From: a virus
Direction: 5' to 3' (one strand)
Length of the DNA stretch: 33,520 nucleotides
Virus record (IMG/VR): IMGVR_UViG_3300042332_001711
Coordinates: 1 to 33,520 of that record
The position numbers were made by a program, and so were the translations under genes. Below, one piece after another: positions 1 to 7,605 of the stretch (positions are counted from its first letter, which is position 1; each line of letters starts with the position of its first letter). Under the pieces are notes generated by a model. That model had not been told where the DNA came from. It was given only the letters and a program-made list of their open reading frames with translations, and ran no database searches.

Positions 1-281
1 GTGAACTACCGAACGACTAAAGATCGTTCGGCTTCAGAACATAAATGTTCTTTCTTTTTAGACACTTCATCGCCGCTGCTTTTAAATTGCTTTAATAGTC
101 TTATATCAGCTCCATGCCTGTAATCGACAGTTCCTGCCGATCTAGTTCCATAGTAACTAGTTTTTGCCTTTGATATACTTGGTATCAGCATCCTATAGAA
201 ATTAATCTAGCTACGCCACTGAAAGGTCTTTTTATTATTTGTTTTAGATCTATTTCCATTAAAGGGGTTATTTTTATTTAT
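1..281 (-). ncRNA. candidate structured RNA in copy A (omega-RNA/HEARO-like)
   Basis: Helices seen here are 9-16/24-31 (loop CTAAAGA), 37-42/45-50, 142-147/155-160 (loop CCATAGT), and a bulged stem at about 193-210. Compared with copy B, several stems have different bases on both sides but still pair, and the loops are unchanged. Two GATAAATA sequences on the minus strand (282 to 275 and 295 to 288) resemble the late promoter motif and would start transcription just before the structured part. Strand is inferred from these and from the right-end layout of TnpB-type elements. The opposite strand is possible, since hairpins fold on both. The 61-residue reading frame inside is probably not a gene. 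Confidence 0.5.
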
Positions 282-359
282 CTTTTTTATTTATCTTTTG
301 CAAGGCTGAGTTTCATCTGAGTGACTAAAGATCACTCAGCTTTCACTCAGTCCTGAAAT
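1..359 (-). mobile_element. IS200/IS605-like structured element, copy A (no protein gene)
   Basis: This is copy A of a repeat found again at 4965 and 33395, all in one orientation. The left end begins GTGAACTACC and carries a hairpin at 9-31 (8-bp stem, loop CTAAAGA). The right end carries a second hairpin at about 317-340 (stem CTGAGTGA/TCACTCAG) with the same CTAAAGA loop in the same orientation, nested in an outer CTGAG/CTCAG pairing. Two similar terminal hairpins in direct orientation are typical of IS200/IS605 transposons, not of inverted-repeat IS. No TnpA, TnpB or IscB gene is present, so this would be a non-autonomous derivative. The element lies just 3' of the DUF5672/methyltransferase gene. 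The true outer end at position 1 cannot be checked because the window starts there. Confidence 0.65.
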
Positions 360-407
360 ATAAATAGTTAAGAAAATCTATTCTTGTATACGTAGTATGT
401 GACATAT

Positions 408-1730
408 TTACTGAATCTCGAGAATACCTATTCCGCAATTATAGAAATTTACATGATCTGCTTTATGTTTAAATTCTATGTAGTTATAATTATGTTTAAT
501 TTCTTCCCAAAACTTACCAACACCAACTCCATCTCCCATATTACCTATATCATGAAATATTAAAAACCCGTTCTTATTAACACATTTTAACGCATTTTCA
601 TAATCAGCTTTAACACCTTCGTAAGTATGATCTGCGTCAATAAAAATACAATCATAATTCTTAGTGTTGTTTGCAAAAAAATTATCCGTTGAACTATTAA
701 AAAAACACACTTCCTTTGAAGGAAACATTTTTTTAAGGATGTCTACTTTGGCCTGTATTTTTTCCGGTGTCTGTTGTACGTGAGTGTCTCTATAAGCAAT
801 ATTATCAACGCAGTGCAAAATTTCAGCTGTGCTTTGCAAAAATAAAGAATTAACAAAAAAACTACCACCATTACCTACTCCAAGCTCTAGATATGTTTTT
901 ATATTCCGGTGTTTAATATAAGATAAGAATTTTGAGTATTCTTCAGGTATTTGTTGTAACTGTAAATTACCCGGCGTGTTACAATAGAAATAATGTGGTA
1001 GTTGACTACCTGCCTCGTCTCTTACCCACACTTCAAGCTGCTCAGTGCTCATATTAATTATATCGTCTCTATAAAAATTCATTTGTAAATTTTTGATATG
1101 TTGTATATGCTCACTAGTGTGAGTGCCGTGAAAGGCTAGTGTTTTTTGTATATTATGATCAAGATCCTCACAAACCATTTCGATAGAAAAAGCAGACGCG
1201 AGCTCCAAAGGCGCAAACGTAATACCGTTCTTTTCAAGAAACGCTCTATGACCGACACATATATCTGTATCTTCATGCCCACCACAAGGTAGTTTTTGAA
1301 CTATATCCATTAATCTCTTACTACGAATAGATACGCCGCCGTTACCTACTCTGTGATTTTTATCTGTATAATGTGCTGTTGCTTTCCACGGAGCACCGAT
1401 ATAATCGTATTTTAAAAACTCATCCGTCCAACGATCCGGAGAAATAACAAAACCATCTCTATGAACACTAAAAGCGAATTCAGTTACTATATAATTAGGT
1501 AACTGGTAAATCATAAACTTACAGTAATCTGCAAGATTATTGAGTTTTTCTATCTGTATAAACTTTATGTTACTTTTTATATTGAACGGTTTTTGATGTG
1601 CGAATAAAATAACCTCTTTAAAATTTAAATGTTCACATGTTTTTTCTAATGCTTTAATAGCTAACCTAGGGTCTACGCAATCTGCTACAAATAACGTACA
1701 ATTGTCTATATTTTTTTTGTGTTTTATCAT
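408..1730 (-). CDS. DUF5672-like glycosyltransferase fused to a SAM methyltransferase
   Basis: This 440-residue protein has two parts. Residues about 10-215 look like the DUF5672 family, a glycosyltransferase-related domain usually found in glycan clusters, including YDYIGAPW at about 109-116, the VGNGGVSIRS block at 128-137 and GHEDTDIC at 151-158. Residues about 275-440 form a class I SAM methyltransferase of the Methyltransf_24 kind: LELGVGNGG (281-289) is the SAM-binding glycine motif and IFIDADHTYEG (about 362-372) is the acidic post-motif. A sugar-transfer plus sugar-methylation role is inferred. It is the last gene of the minus-strand GT run, with copy A of the repeated element 48 bp beyond its stop. 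The substrate cannot be read from the sequence. Confidence 0.75.
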   Translation of the reverse strand: MIKHKKNIDNCTLFVADCVDPRLAIKALEKTCEHLNFKEVILFAHQKPFNIKSNIKFIQIEKLNNLADYCKFMIYQLPNYIVTEFAFSVHRDGFVISPDRWTDEFLKYDYIGAPWKATAHYTDKNHRVGNGGVSIRSKRLMDIVQKLPCGGHEDTDICVGHRAFLEKNGITFAPLELASAFSIEMVCEDLDHNIQKTLAFHGTHTSEHIQHIKNLQMNFYRDDIINMSTEQLEVWVRDEAGSQLPHYFYCNTPGNLQLQQIPEEYSKFLSYIKHRNIKTYLELGVGNGGSFFVNSLFLQSTAEILHCVDNIAYRDTHVQQTPEKIQAKVDILKKMFPSKEVCFFNSSTDNFFANNTKNYDCIFIDADHTYEGVKADYENALKCVNKNGFLIFHDIGNMGDGVGVGKFWEEIKHNYNYIEFKHKADHVNFYNCGIGILEIQ

Positions 1731-1742
1731 ATTTTTTAAATA

Positions 1743-2534
1743 TTAGTATTTAATGTGCTCATCTATTGAGATATACTCGAGATCAAGCGCCAAAAATAAA
1801 CTAGAATTAGATACATTAGAAACAGTTTTTATAAGCATGTTACTTTGAGACATCAGATATGTCTCAATCACTACATCTTCACCCATCCTGTACGGATCTC
1901 TCGTACCTACTGAGTGATGTACACCTATATTTGTAGGTGTTTCAGCACGTATACTATTGTACGCGATAACCTTTGAGTTACCATATCTTTTTTTAAAATC
2001 GTTAATAGAATACTCTTCATCTGAGCATATAAGCAGTTTATCATACCTGTCTATATATCTATCTACCGCTTCGTAATATTCTGAAATACTGAGTAGCGGT
2101 GCATCGGTAACATGATCTGTACCTCTCTTATGTACAGCAAGTACAGTTTCATTTTTATTTTTATGCTCTAACCAAAAATTATTTATTTTTTTTACGACAT
2201 GTTGCTTTAGACGGATATACTCTGTACACATTAAATTTGCTATACGTCTAGTCTCAATACTCGGCCTACATTCAATAGACAAGTGTCCGTTTAGCCACAC
2301 GTCCTTTGTATATATATTTTCTCGTTCCGCGAGAGTGATGTTATATGGTTGCTCAAAATAATACTCCCAAACGTTTTCTCCGTACGAGGCATCTTTATAT
2401 CTCATATTGTTATCAAAAAGAACGTATAGCTTATTACCGCTACAGTGTGTAACGTACAAGTTACTTATAACTTGTACGAAATACGACATTAAACCAGCGT
2501 GCCTGGCTCCTGGTATAGTTGCTAAAATATGCAT
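1743..2534 (-). CDS. fucosyltransferase-like protein (GT23/GT11/NodZ-like)
   Basis: This is a 263-residue protein. The recognisable motif is HKRGTD at residues 135-140, which matches the H-x-R-x-T-D nucleotide-sugar-binding motif of the alpha-1,6/alpha-1,2/protein O-fucosyltransferase superfamily, where the arginine contacts GDP-fucose. The N-terminus (ILATIPGARHAGL) fits the first Rossmann strand and loop. Late blocks such as MGEDVVIETYLMSQS and SNVSNSSLFLAL resemble the C-terminal region of that superfamily, where a serine/threonine after the ETYLMSQ-type helix is common. It directly follows the GT10 gene with no gap. The acceptor is unknown. Fold-level assignment is fairly good, exact family less so. 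Confidence 0.65.
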   Translation of the reverse strand: MHILATIPGARHAGLMSYFVQVISNLYVTHCSGNKLYVLFDNNMRYKDASYGENVWEYYFEQPYNITLAERENIYTKDVWLNGHLSIECRPSIETRRIANLMCTEYIRLKQHVVKKINNFWLEHKNKNETVLAVHKRGTDHVTDAPLLSISEYYEAVDRYIDRYDKLLICSDEEYSINDFKKRYGNSKVIAYNSIRAETPTNIGVHHSVGTRDPYRMGEDVVIETYLMSQSNMLIKTVSNVSNSSLFLALDLEYISIDEHIKY

Positions 2535-3350
2535 TTAATTAAATAAAAAATTATATGTTTTATAAAGCCAATCTTCAGTTGTTTTAAACTCTTTTGCTTT
2601 TAAAAAATTTTCTTCTATTGCAGAGCTCTTACTGGCGTATATAAAATCACTGTTATGGTTTAACTCTAACAAAATATTTTGTAATTCTTGTATAGTGTTA
2701 AAAAATATTATGCCGTCTTTATTAAAATAATCCACAACACTTTCAGTGCCCCAGTATATAGGGATTGTTTTTGTGTTAAAGCAATCTACAATCTTCTCCG
2801 TCCAATAACCTCTCTGTACACTATTTTCAATTACAATTGAAAATTTATAAGTAGAAAGTGCTTCTTCCTTATAAGCAACTGGTCTATAACCTCTTCCGTA
2901 AACATCTATATCTCGTATTGCGCTAATAACGCTATGTCTCAAATGATGACCGTATGTATGATTCTTACTAGACGCAATAATAGAAATATTTTTGTTTTTT
3001 TTCTGCTCAACATAATTAGTAATCCATGTTCCTCCCCATACCCCGTAGAGGTAATTTTCCCCTCTATCTGTTATATCTAAATCATGTGTTATTACAAAAT
3101 CGAACTCTTTATTGTTGTGTATAATCCAGTCGTATATTTCTGGTATTAATGATTTAGGCTCTAAAATCCATGCAATCTTTCTCTGCGCACCGCGTAAACG
3201 TTTCGCATCAACAAGACAAAAGTCTGTTATAAAACACGATTTACTCACTCTAACATTACCTCTTTCCCATCTTACTAAATCGCTAATTTGCATATGACAC
3301 GATGAAGAGTCGCCTATGAAGTTTTTATCCTGTAAATTTATTGTGACCAT
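2535..3350 (-). CDS. GT10 alpha-1,3-fucosyltransferase-like protein
   Basis: This 271-residue protein shows the GT10 signature in its C-terminal half: FSIVIENS (170-177), YWTEKIVDCF (182-191) and IPIYWG (196-201), followed by the acidic VVDYFN region. These are the GDP-fucose-binding motifs of Helicobacter-type alpha-1,3/1,4-fucosyltransferases. It is shorter than many bacterial GT10 enzymes (about 350 or more residues) but has the complete donor domain. The start overlaps the 3' end of the preceding GT gene by 13 bp, so the two are translationally linked. A TATAAATA lies one base before the start codon on the coding strand. Transfer of fucose to a virion or host-surface glycan is inferred. 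Confidence 0.85.
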   Translation of the reverse strand: MVTINLQDKNFIGDSSSCHMQISDLVRWERGNVRVSKSCFITDFCLVDAKRLRGAQRKIAWILEPKSLIPEIYDWIIHNNKEFDFVITHDLDITDRGENYLYGVWGGTWITNYVEQKKNKNISIIASSKNHTYGHHLRHSVISAIRDIDVYGRGYRPVAYKEEALSTYKFSIVIENSVQRGYWTEKIVDCFNTKTIPIYWGTESVVDYFNKDGIIFFNTIQELQNILLELNHNSDFIYASKSSAIEENFLKAKEFKTTEDWLYKTYNFLFN

Positions 3351-4141
3351 GTATTTATATACTCCTCAATTTGTCCTTTCGACATATTGTTAATTTTTTT
3401 ATTTTCATTATGATTTTGTTGAAAAAAACTATGATCTTCTTTTTTACTAAATCTCTCTTTATCATGAGGTAAGTGGAAAAAATAAGGACTCTCTGTGTTG
3501 ATAGCGAAAATTTTAATGTTTAATTTTTTTGCTCTATCTATTATCTCAGTATCCTCAAACCCCCAGCCTTTTATATATGGGTTAAAACCACCTAAGCGTT
3601 TAAAGGTTTGCTTAGTGCCAAACAAACATCCACCCATAGCTTTAAGATTAGGTATGCTATAATTCTCCCCTATATAAAACGGGTAAATCGTTTGCTTATC
3701 GACAAAACTATCTAAAAATTCGTACAAATTGTCTACATTAACAGGTATTTGATCTTTTACCGTGTACGTAAAATACATACATGTGCCATTATAACCTATA
3801 CAAATACATTCCGGGACACAGCTAATAGTCTCTATAGCTTTTAACAGATTGGAACAACTAATAACACCATCAACATCTAAAAAACATATATTATCATGAG
3901 TTGCATGAGATAGACCGATATTATAACTCTTACTTTTATTGTATATAGCGTCATTATAAACAAACACGTACTTAACATCTTTTTCTTCTTGTAACATTTT
4001 AAAATGCTGCTCCGCATCATCTTCTACAAAAACAAACTCTGTCCCCGAGGGAGATATACGCCTATAATAATCAAATGTCATTAACAAATTTTTAACACGT
4101 TCCTCCGTGTCTTTTCGTATATGTATAATATATGTTAACAT
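3338..4141 (-). CDS. GT-A glycosyltransferase, galactosyltransferase-like (tandem paralogue 1)
   Basis: This 267-residue protein shows a DxD metal/nucleotide-sugar motif at 89-91 (FLDVDG) and the Glyco_transf_7C-type motif GWGFEDTEI at 192-200, which belongs to the acceptor/catalytic region of GT7/GT27-like beta-galactosyl or GalNAc transferases. It has the same length as its upstream neighbour and similar sequence throughout (both begin with an HIRKDT-xERV block and share IGYNGTC and LGGFNP/IGGFNP blocks), so the two arose by tandem duplication. It ends inside the start of the GT10 gene and begins 4 bp after the paralogue stops. Donor and acceptor sugars are unknown. Confidence 0.8.
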   Translation of the reverse strand: MLTYIIHIRKDTEERVKNLLMTFDYYRRISPSGTEFVFVEDDAEQHFKMLQEEKDVKYVFVYNDAIYNKSKSYNIGLSHATHDNICFLDVDGVISCSNLLKAIETISCVPECICIGYNGTCMYFTYTVKDQIPVNVDNLYEFLDSFVDKQTIYPFYIGENYSIPNLKAMGGCLFGTKQTFKRLGGFNPYIKGWGFEDTEIIDRAKKLNIKIFAINTESPYFFHLPHDKERFSKKEDHSFFQQNHNENKKINNMSKGQIEEYINTWSQ

Positions 4142-4145
4142 AATT

Positions 4146-4949
4146 TTAACTCCACGTATTAATATAATCTTTTAAATCATTTTTTGTCATATTAAGTATT
4201 TTTAAATATTCATTTTCATTATTCTGATACGCCGAGTGCATATGTTCTTTATTTTTGGTTGTTACACTTACATGGGGCAAATGAAACAAATACGGTTTAT
4301 CTGTATTAATATAATAAATTGCGACACCTAGTTTATTAGCTCTTCTTATAATCTCGTTATCTTCGTACCCCCAGCCGTTGAAATTAGGATTAAATCCACC
4401 GATGCTTTGAAACACTTCTTTATTCCCGAACAAAGAACCTCCAACTGCCTTAAGATTAGCAACATGATAATGTTCATTAGTGTAAAGGGGTGTTATTTTA
4501 TTCTTATCAATAAAACTGTCTAACCAATCGTAAAGCTCAATATTTAAATTATTCCGAGTTATCTGTCTTTTTACGCTATAATCAAAGTAAAAACATGTAC
4601 CATTATAACCTATACATATCCCACCCGTTTCATTTACAGTTTTTAAAGACTGTTTTAAATTTACATCACTAATAATACAGTCGATATCTATAAAACAAAT
4701 CATACTTTCTTTACATTTTGAAAGACCGTAATTATAACCCGCACATTTGTTGTATGAGCCAGTATTATGTATATAATAATATTCCACATCTCTTTCAATT
4801 GAAAGATATTCAAAATTCTTTACGCTATCATCTTCAACAACTACAAACTTGCAACCAGGAGCAATTTTACGATAATATGATAAAACCAAAGAAAGATTAG
4901 CAACTCTTTCATCCGTGTCTTTGCGTATATGAGCAATAAACGTAACCAT
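4146..4949 (-). CDS. GT-A glycosyltransferase, galactosyltransferase-like (tandem paralogue 2)
   Basis: This 267-residue protein has DxD at 88-90 (FIDIDC) and GWGYEDNEI at 192-200, the same two key motifs at nearly the same residues as the next gene. The start codon lies only 15 bp from the edge of structured element copy B, so any transcript reading through the element would enter this gene almost at once. The divergence of the pair is large enough (different acceptor-side residues around 140-165) that they may use different acceptors in one glycan. A role in virion or host-surface glycosylation is inferred from the cluster. Confidence 0.8.
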   Translation of the reverse strand: MVTFIAHIRKDTDERVANLSLVLSYYRKIAPGCKFVVVEDDSVKNFEYLSIERDVEYYYIHNTGSYNKCAGYNYGLSKCKESMICFIDIDCIISDVNLKQSLKTVNETGGICIGYNGTCFYFDYSVKRQITRNNLNIELYDWLDSFIDKNKITPLYTNEHYHVANLKAVGGSLFGNKEVFQSIGGFNPNFNGWGYEDNEIIRRANKLGVAIYYINTDKPYLFHLPHVSVTTKNKEHMHSAYQNNENEYLKILNMTKNDLKDYINTWS

Positions 4950-4964
4950 ATATTAGTTAAACAT

Positions 4965-5260
4965 GTGAACTACCAGTAGGCTAAAGACCTACTGGCTTCA
5001 GGGTATATATTCTACCTGTCTTTTTAGACATCTCAACGCTTGTGCCCTTTAAAGATTTCTCCTTAACAGGTCTTATTTTTGCTCCATGCCTGTAATCGAC
5101 AGTTCCTGCCGATGAACATCCATAGTATGTTCTTTTTGCCTTTGATATACTTGGTATCAGCATCCAAAAAGAAGACAATGTCTTTTTTGCTACGCCACTG
5201 AAAGGTCTTTTTATATAATTTAAAATATCTATTTCCATTGAAGGGGTTATTTTAAATTAT
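4965..5260 (-). ncRNA. candidate structured RNA in copy B (omega-RNA/HEARO-like)
   Basis: Helices are 4973-4980/4988-4995, CAG-G-GTA/TACCTG at 4999-5018 (one bulged G), GAACAT/ATGTTC at 5114-5119/5127-5132 (loop CCATAGT) and a long bulged stem at about 5165-5189 (CAAAAA-GA-AGAC/GTCTTTTTTG). Against copy A these stems change on both sides while keeping pairing, which is the usual sign of a selected RNA. One GATAAATA on the minus strand (5274 to 5267) is kept at the same place as in copy A and would initiate near 5261. Strand assignment is inferred. Confidence 0.5.
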
Positions 5261-5338
5261 CTTTTTTATTTATCTTTTGCAAGGCTGAGTTTCATCCGAG
5301 TGACTAAAGATCACTCAGCTTTCACTCAGTCCTGAAAT
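4965..5338 (-). mobile_element. IS200/IS605-like structured element, copy B
   Basis: This is the only copy with both ends and both flanks in the window (374 bp). The left end GTGAACTACC has hairpin 4973-4980/4988-4995 (CCAGTAGG/CCTACTGG, loop CTAAAGA). The right end has a CGAGTGA/TCACTCA hairpin with the same loop, then TCCTGAAAT, after which it no longer matches copy A. There is no clear target-site duplication at the two ends, as expected for IS200/IS605 single-strand transposition. It separates two glycosyltransferase genes. An 85-residue reading frame crosses it but is broken in copy A. Confidence 0.7.
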
Positions 5339-5413
5339 GTAAAAATTTAAATTCTTCTATTATTTGACTTCCCCGTCATTCTCTCTTAATATTTTAGTTG
5401 CTGTGTTATTCAT

Positions 5414-6160
5414 TTATTTAGTGAATTTGTTTGTTATATTAATATTCCCATACATTAATAACACCTCTTTAAAATGTTTATATTTTTGCTCATAAGCGTG
5501 AACATAGCTTATATTATTATGTGTACCTCCAAAATCAATACCCGTATCTTCTTTTGACGGATCAAATTTATTACTATACCAACTCATCCCTTCTAGATGA
5601 AGATAATATTCTCCCTGTAAATCTACATTACCGATTTTTAATTCTGCATTTTTAACGTCTTCAAAAAATGTTGATCCGATATCATAAATTTTATCTGTCT
5701 TAAAACTTTCTTTCATTTTTGTCTCGTTAAAAAAACGAATATCGTTTAACTTAATTTGCTCAACATCAATAAAACAATGCCACGGATTTACACGTTTATA
5801 TATCCTCTTACCACCTCTATCGCCTTCGATTTTACCCATTAGCGCAAGATTCAAGTCCTTAAACTGTTTAAAGATGTTGTTATGATCTTTTAAAAAAATA
5901 ACATCTGTATCAACGAGAAGAGCGTATTTAGTCTCACAGAGCTCTAAAGCTTTATTAACACCGTCTCCGTGCGTACCACCTTTTATACGCGTAAACGGTA
6001 TTTTATTTTCAGTTAAGAGTAAGCTAGTCTTCTCGTCAGTAGAGTTATCGATTAGGACGATTCTCTGTGCTCTCTTATGAGTAGACATAAAAGAGCGTAA
6101 CATAGTCAATGTGATATCAGGCGTATTATACGAGCACGTAATAAGTGTTAAGTCGTGCAT
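5414..6160 (-). CDS. GT2-family glycosyltransferase
   Basis: This 248-residue protein starts with the GT2 nucleotide-binding strand and turn (LTLITCSYNTPD), continues with VLIDNSTDE (35-43), and has the metal-binding DTD at 84-86 (LLVDTDVIFL). This is the usual order for inverting GT2 enzymes. The C-terminal half is less typical and may bind the acceptor. It lies 2 bp after the next GT2 gene and is followed by structured element copy B. Its substrate is not evident. Confidence 0.8.
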   Translation of the reverse strand: MHDLTLITCSYNTPDITLTMLRSFMSTHKRAQRIVLIDNSTDEKTSLLLTENKIPFTRIKGGTHGDGVNKALELCETKYALLVDTDVIFLKDHNNIFKQFKDLNLALMGKIEGDRGGKRIYKRVNPWHCFIDVEQIKLNDIRFFNETKMKESFKTDKIYDIGSTFFEDVKNAELKIGNVDLQGEYYLHLEGMSWYSNKFDPSKEDTGIDFGGTHNNISYVHAYEQKYKHFKEVLLMYGNINITNKFTK

Positions 6161-6161
6161 G

Positions 6162-6995
6162 CTATTTTTTAAGTTTTTTAAGATAGCTAATTACATCTTG
6201 TTGAGAGGTGTGACGTGCTTCAGCTGGGTAGTGACCGTTCTTTTGCTTGTACCGTTCAGCGTTCTCTCGAACGTTATTAAGCCATGATTCTGTATTCTTT
6301 GATGTTGAACTATTCTTAATAGCGCTTTGCTGTGGCTCGATAAATTTATGACTATCGTGTATATCTGCAAACCACCAAAAAGGTGGGTGATACCCAGCTT
6401 TAATGATACTATATGTATGATCTACATGATCCCATGCATTAAAAAATTGCTCATCTATAACCCCGACGAGATCGAGAATTTTTTTAGTGTAAAAGGAAAA
6501 CGTACCAGTGACGTGTTCGTATAAAGCAAGTTTACAGCTTTTATAATCTACAATTAATTTTGGGCTCGGTTCGGTCTTCTCCTCGAGTAAGTGTCTATTA
6601 TGCAGATCAAAATTTTGAATTGACTGTTTTCTATTGAACGGTGAGCCCGGACCGTAGTTAAAATGCTGTATACCGCTTATATTACATAAATCTATATACG
6701 TTTGAAAAACTAACGGGTCTATTATTTTCATATCATCCTCAATAAGGAAGATATAATCACAATTGTTGCTCAGTAAATATTTTAAAGCTTTATTTTTTGA
6801 TTTTGCGACACCAAGATTTCTTTCATTCTCTATCAACTCACCTTTGAGCAAATCAAAATCAGTCAGAGACTTACCGTCATTTATAATTACAAGTTCATCG
6901 ATGTCACTACAAACAGACAAAGACTCAATTAAGTTTTTAAGGTATTCAAGCCTGTCACACGTGATAACTCCGACTCCTATTTTTTCACTACTCAT
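6162..6995 (-). CDS. GT2-family glycosyltransferase
   Basis: The start is placed at the ATG that overlaps the stop of the upstream gene (ATGAGTAG). An earlier in-frame start at 7028 would add a positively charged stretch not typical of the family. From this start the protein is 277 residues with IGVGVITCDRLEYL (GT2 strand 1), VIINDGKS, and EDD at 86-88 (FLIEDDMKI) as the metal-binding motif. Later blocks (FNAWDHVDHTYSIIKAGY) resemble the acceptor-side ED/H-containing loop of GT2 enzymes. Overlapping and near-zero spacing to both neighbours suggests one operon. Confidence 0.8.
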   Translation of the reverse strand: MSSEKIGVGVITCDRLEYLKNLIESLSVCSDIDELVIINDGKSLTDFDLLKGELIENERNLGVAKSKNKALKYLLSNNCDYIFLIEDDMKIIDPLVFQTYIDLCNISGIQHFNYGPGSPFNRKQSIQNFDLHNRHLLEEKTEPSPKLIVDYKSCKLALYEHVTGTFSFYTKKILDLVGVIDEQFFNAWDHVDHTYSIIKAGYHPPFWWFADIHDSHKFIEPQQSAIKNSSTSKNTESWLNNVRENAERYKQKNGHYPAEARHTSQQDVISYLKKLKK

Positions 6996-7605
6996 CTTTA
7001 TTAGCTTTCTTATGAGCTTTAAGTGCATCTTTTAAATTTTCAAAACTATCTTGTGCTTTGATATGTGGTACTGTCTGGTATTTATACTGAAACCAACCTG
7101 CTGATATTTCATCGTAAACATGCTTAGTAACCCCTGCTACATTATCAACAGCCGCCCCAAACACCCATGGTGCTTTATCAACACTGAGATCAGGGTACAA
7201 AGAAGTTTTTGAGAGCCTATACGCATAATCCCCTACACTGCAATTATCCGTAAATCTGACATCAAAATAACCAATCTCAGCAATCGCTTTTCTTGAAATA
7301 CACTCTAAAATTATTTTTTGCTCGTTTATTGTACTTACATCTATTTTCGCTGTACCGTAATCTATACTTGTAACTGGCTGTAGTTTACCAGTCAAATACT
7401 GTATACCTGTAGCTTTTAAAGTGCTAATACAGCTTTGTGCGTACTCTTCTATCTCTTGTTCAGATAAAATACGTAATTCTGTTTTATTATTGTAGAGTAC
7501 AGCGTAATCAAAATCAGTATCATACATAAAGCTTCTCAAAAAAGAATTTTTTTGAGAAGTCTGTTTTTTATTGTTTTCGTATTGAAATATACTAAAATTT
7601 TTCAT
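6988..7605 (-). CDS. hypothetical protein with a glycosyltransferase-like C-terminal block
   Basis: This 205-residue protein is not recognised overall. Residues about 103-135 (ISRKAIAEIGYFDVRF, then VGDYAYRLSK) look like the block of GT2 enzymes where an R-K-x-[AV]-x-x-[IV]-G-x-F-D motif precedes the catalytic acidic residues. No DxD motif or N-terminal nucleotide-binding strand is clear, so it could be a shortened or diverged glycosyltransferase or a different phage protein. Its start overlaps the gp47 stop by 4 bp (ATGA) and its end overlaps the next GT2 gene, placing it at the junction of the replication and glycan blocks. Confidence 0.6.
   Translation of the reverse strand: MKNFSIFQYENNKKQTSQKNSFLRSFMYDTDFDYAVLYNNKTELRILSEQEIEEYAQSCISTLKATGIQYLTGKLQPVTSIDYGTAKIDVSTINEQKIILECISRKAIAEIGYFDVRFTDNCSVGDYAYRLSKTSLYPDLSVDKAPWVFGAAVDNVAGVTKHVYDEISAGWFQYKYQTVPHIKAQDSFENLKDALKAHKKANKDE

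Noticed and set aside
3352-3359. TATAAATA one base before the GT10 start codon
   Set aside because: With normal late spacing transcription would start inside the coding region; it is probably chance in AT-rich DNA inside a gene overlap.
4981-5238. 85-residue minus-strand frame inside structured element copy B
   Set aside because: The frame is broken in copy A (stop in the variable stem) and the changes between copies follow RNA pairing, not codons. It is more likely an accident of a structured RNA, though it resembles a TnpB C-terminal remnant at SAGTVDYRHG.
5360-5413. 17-codon minus-strand frame next to copy B
   Set aside because: It starts directly after the GT2 gene and is too short to judge. 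No ribosome site.
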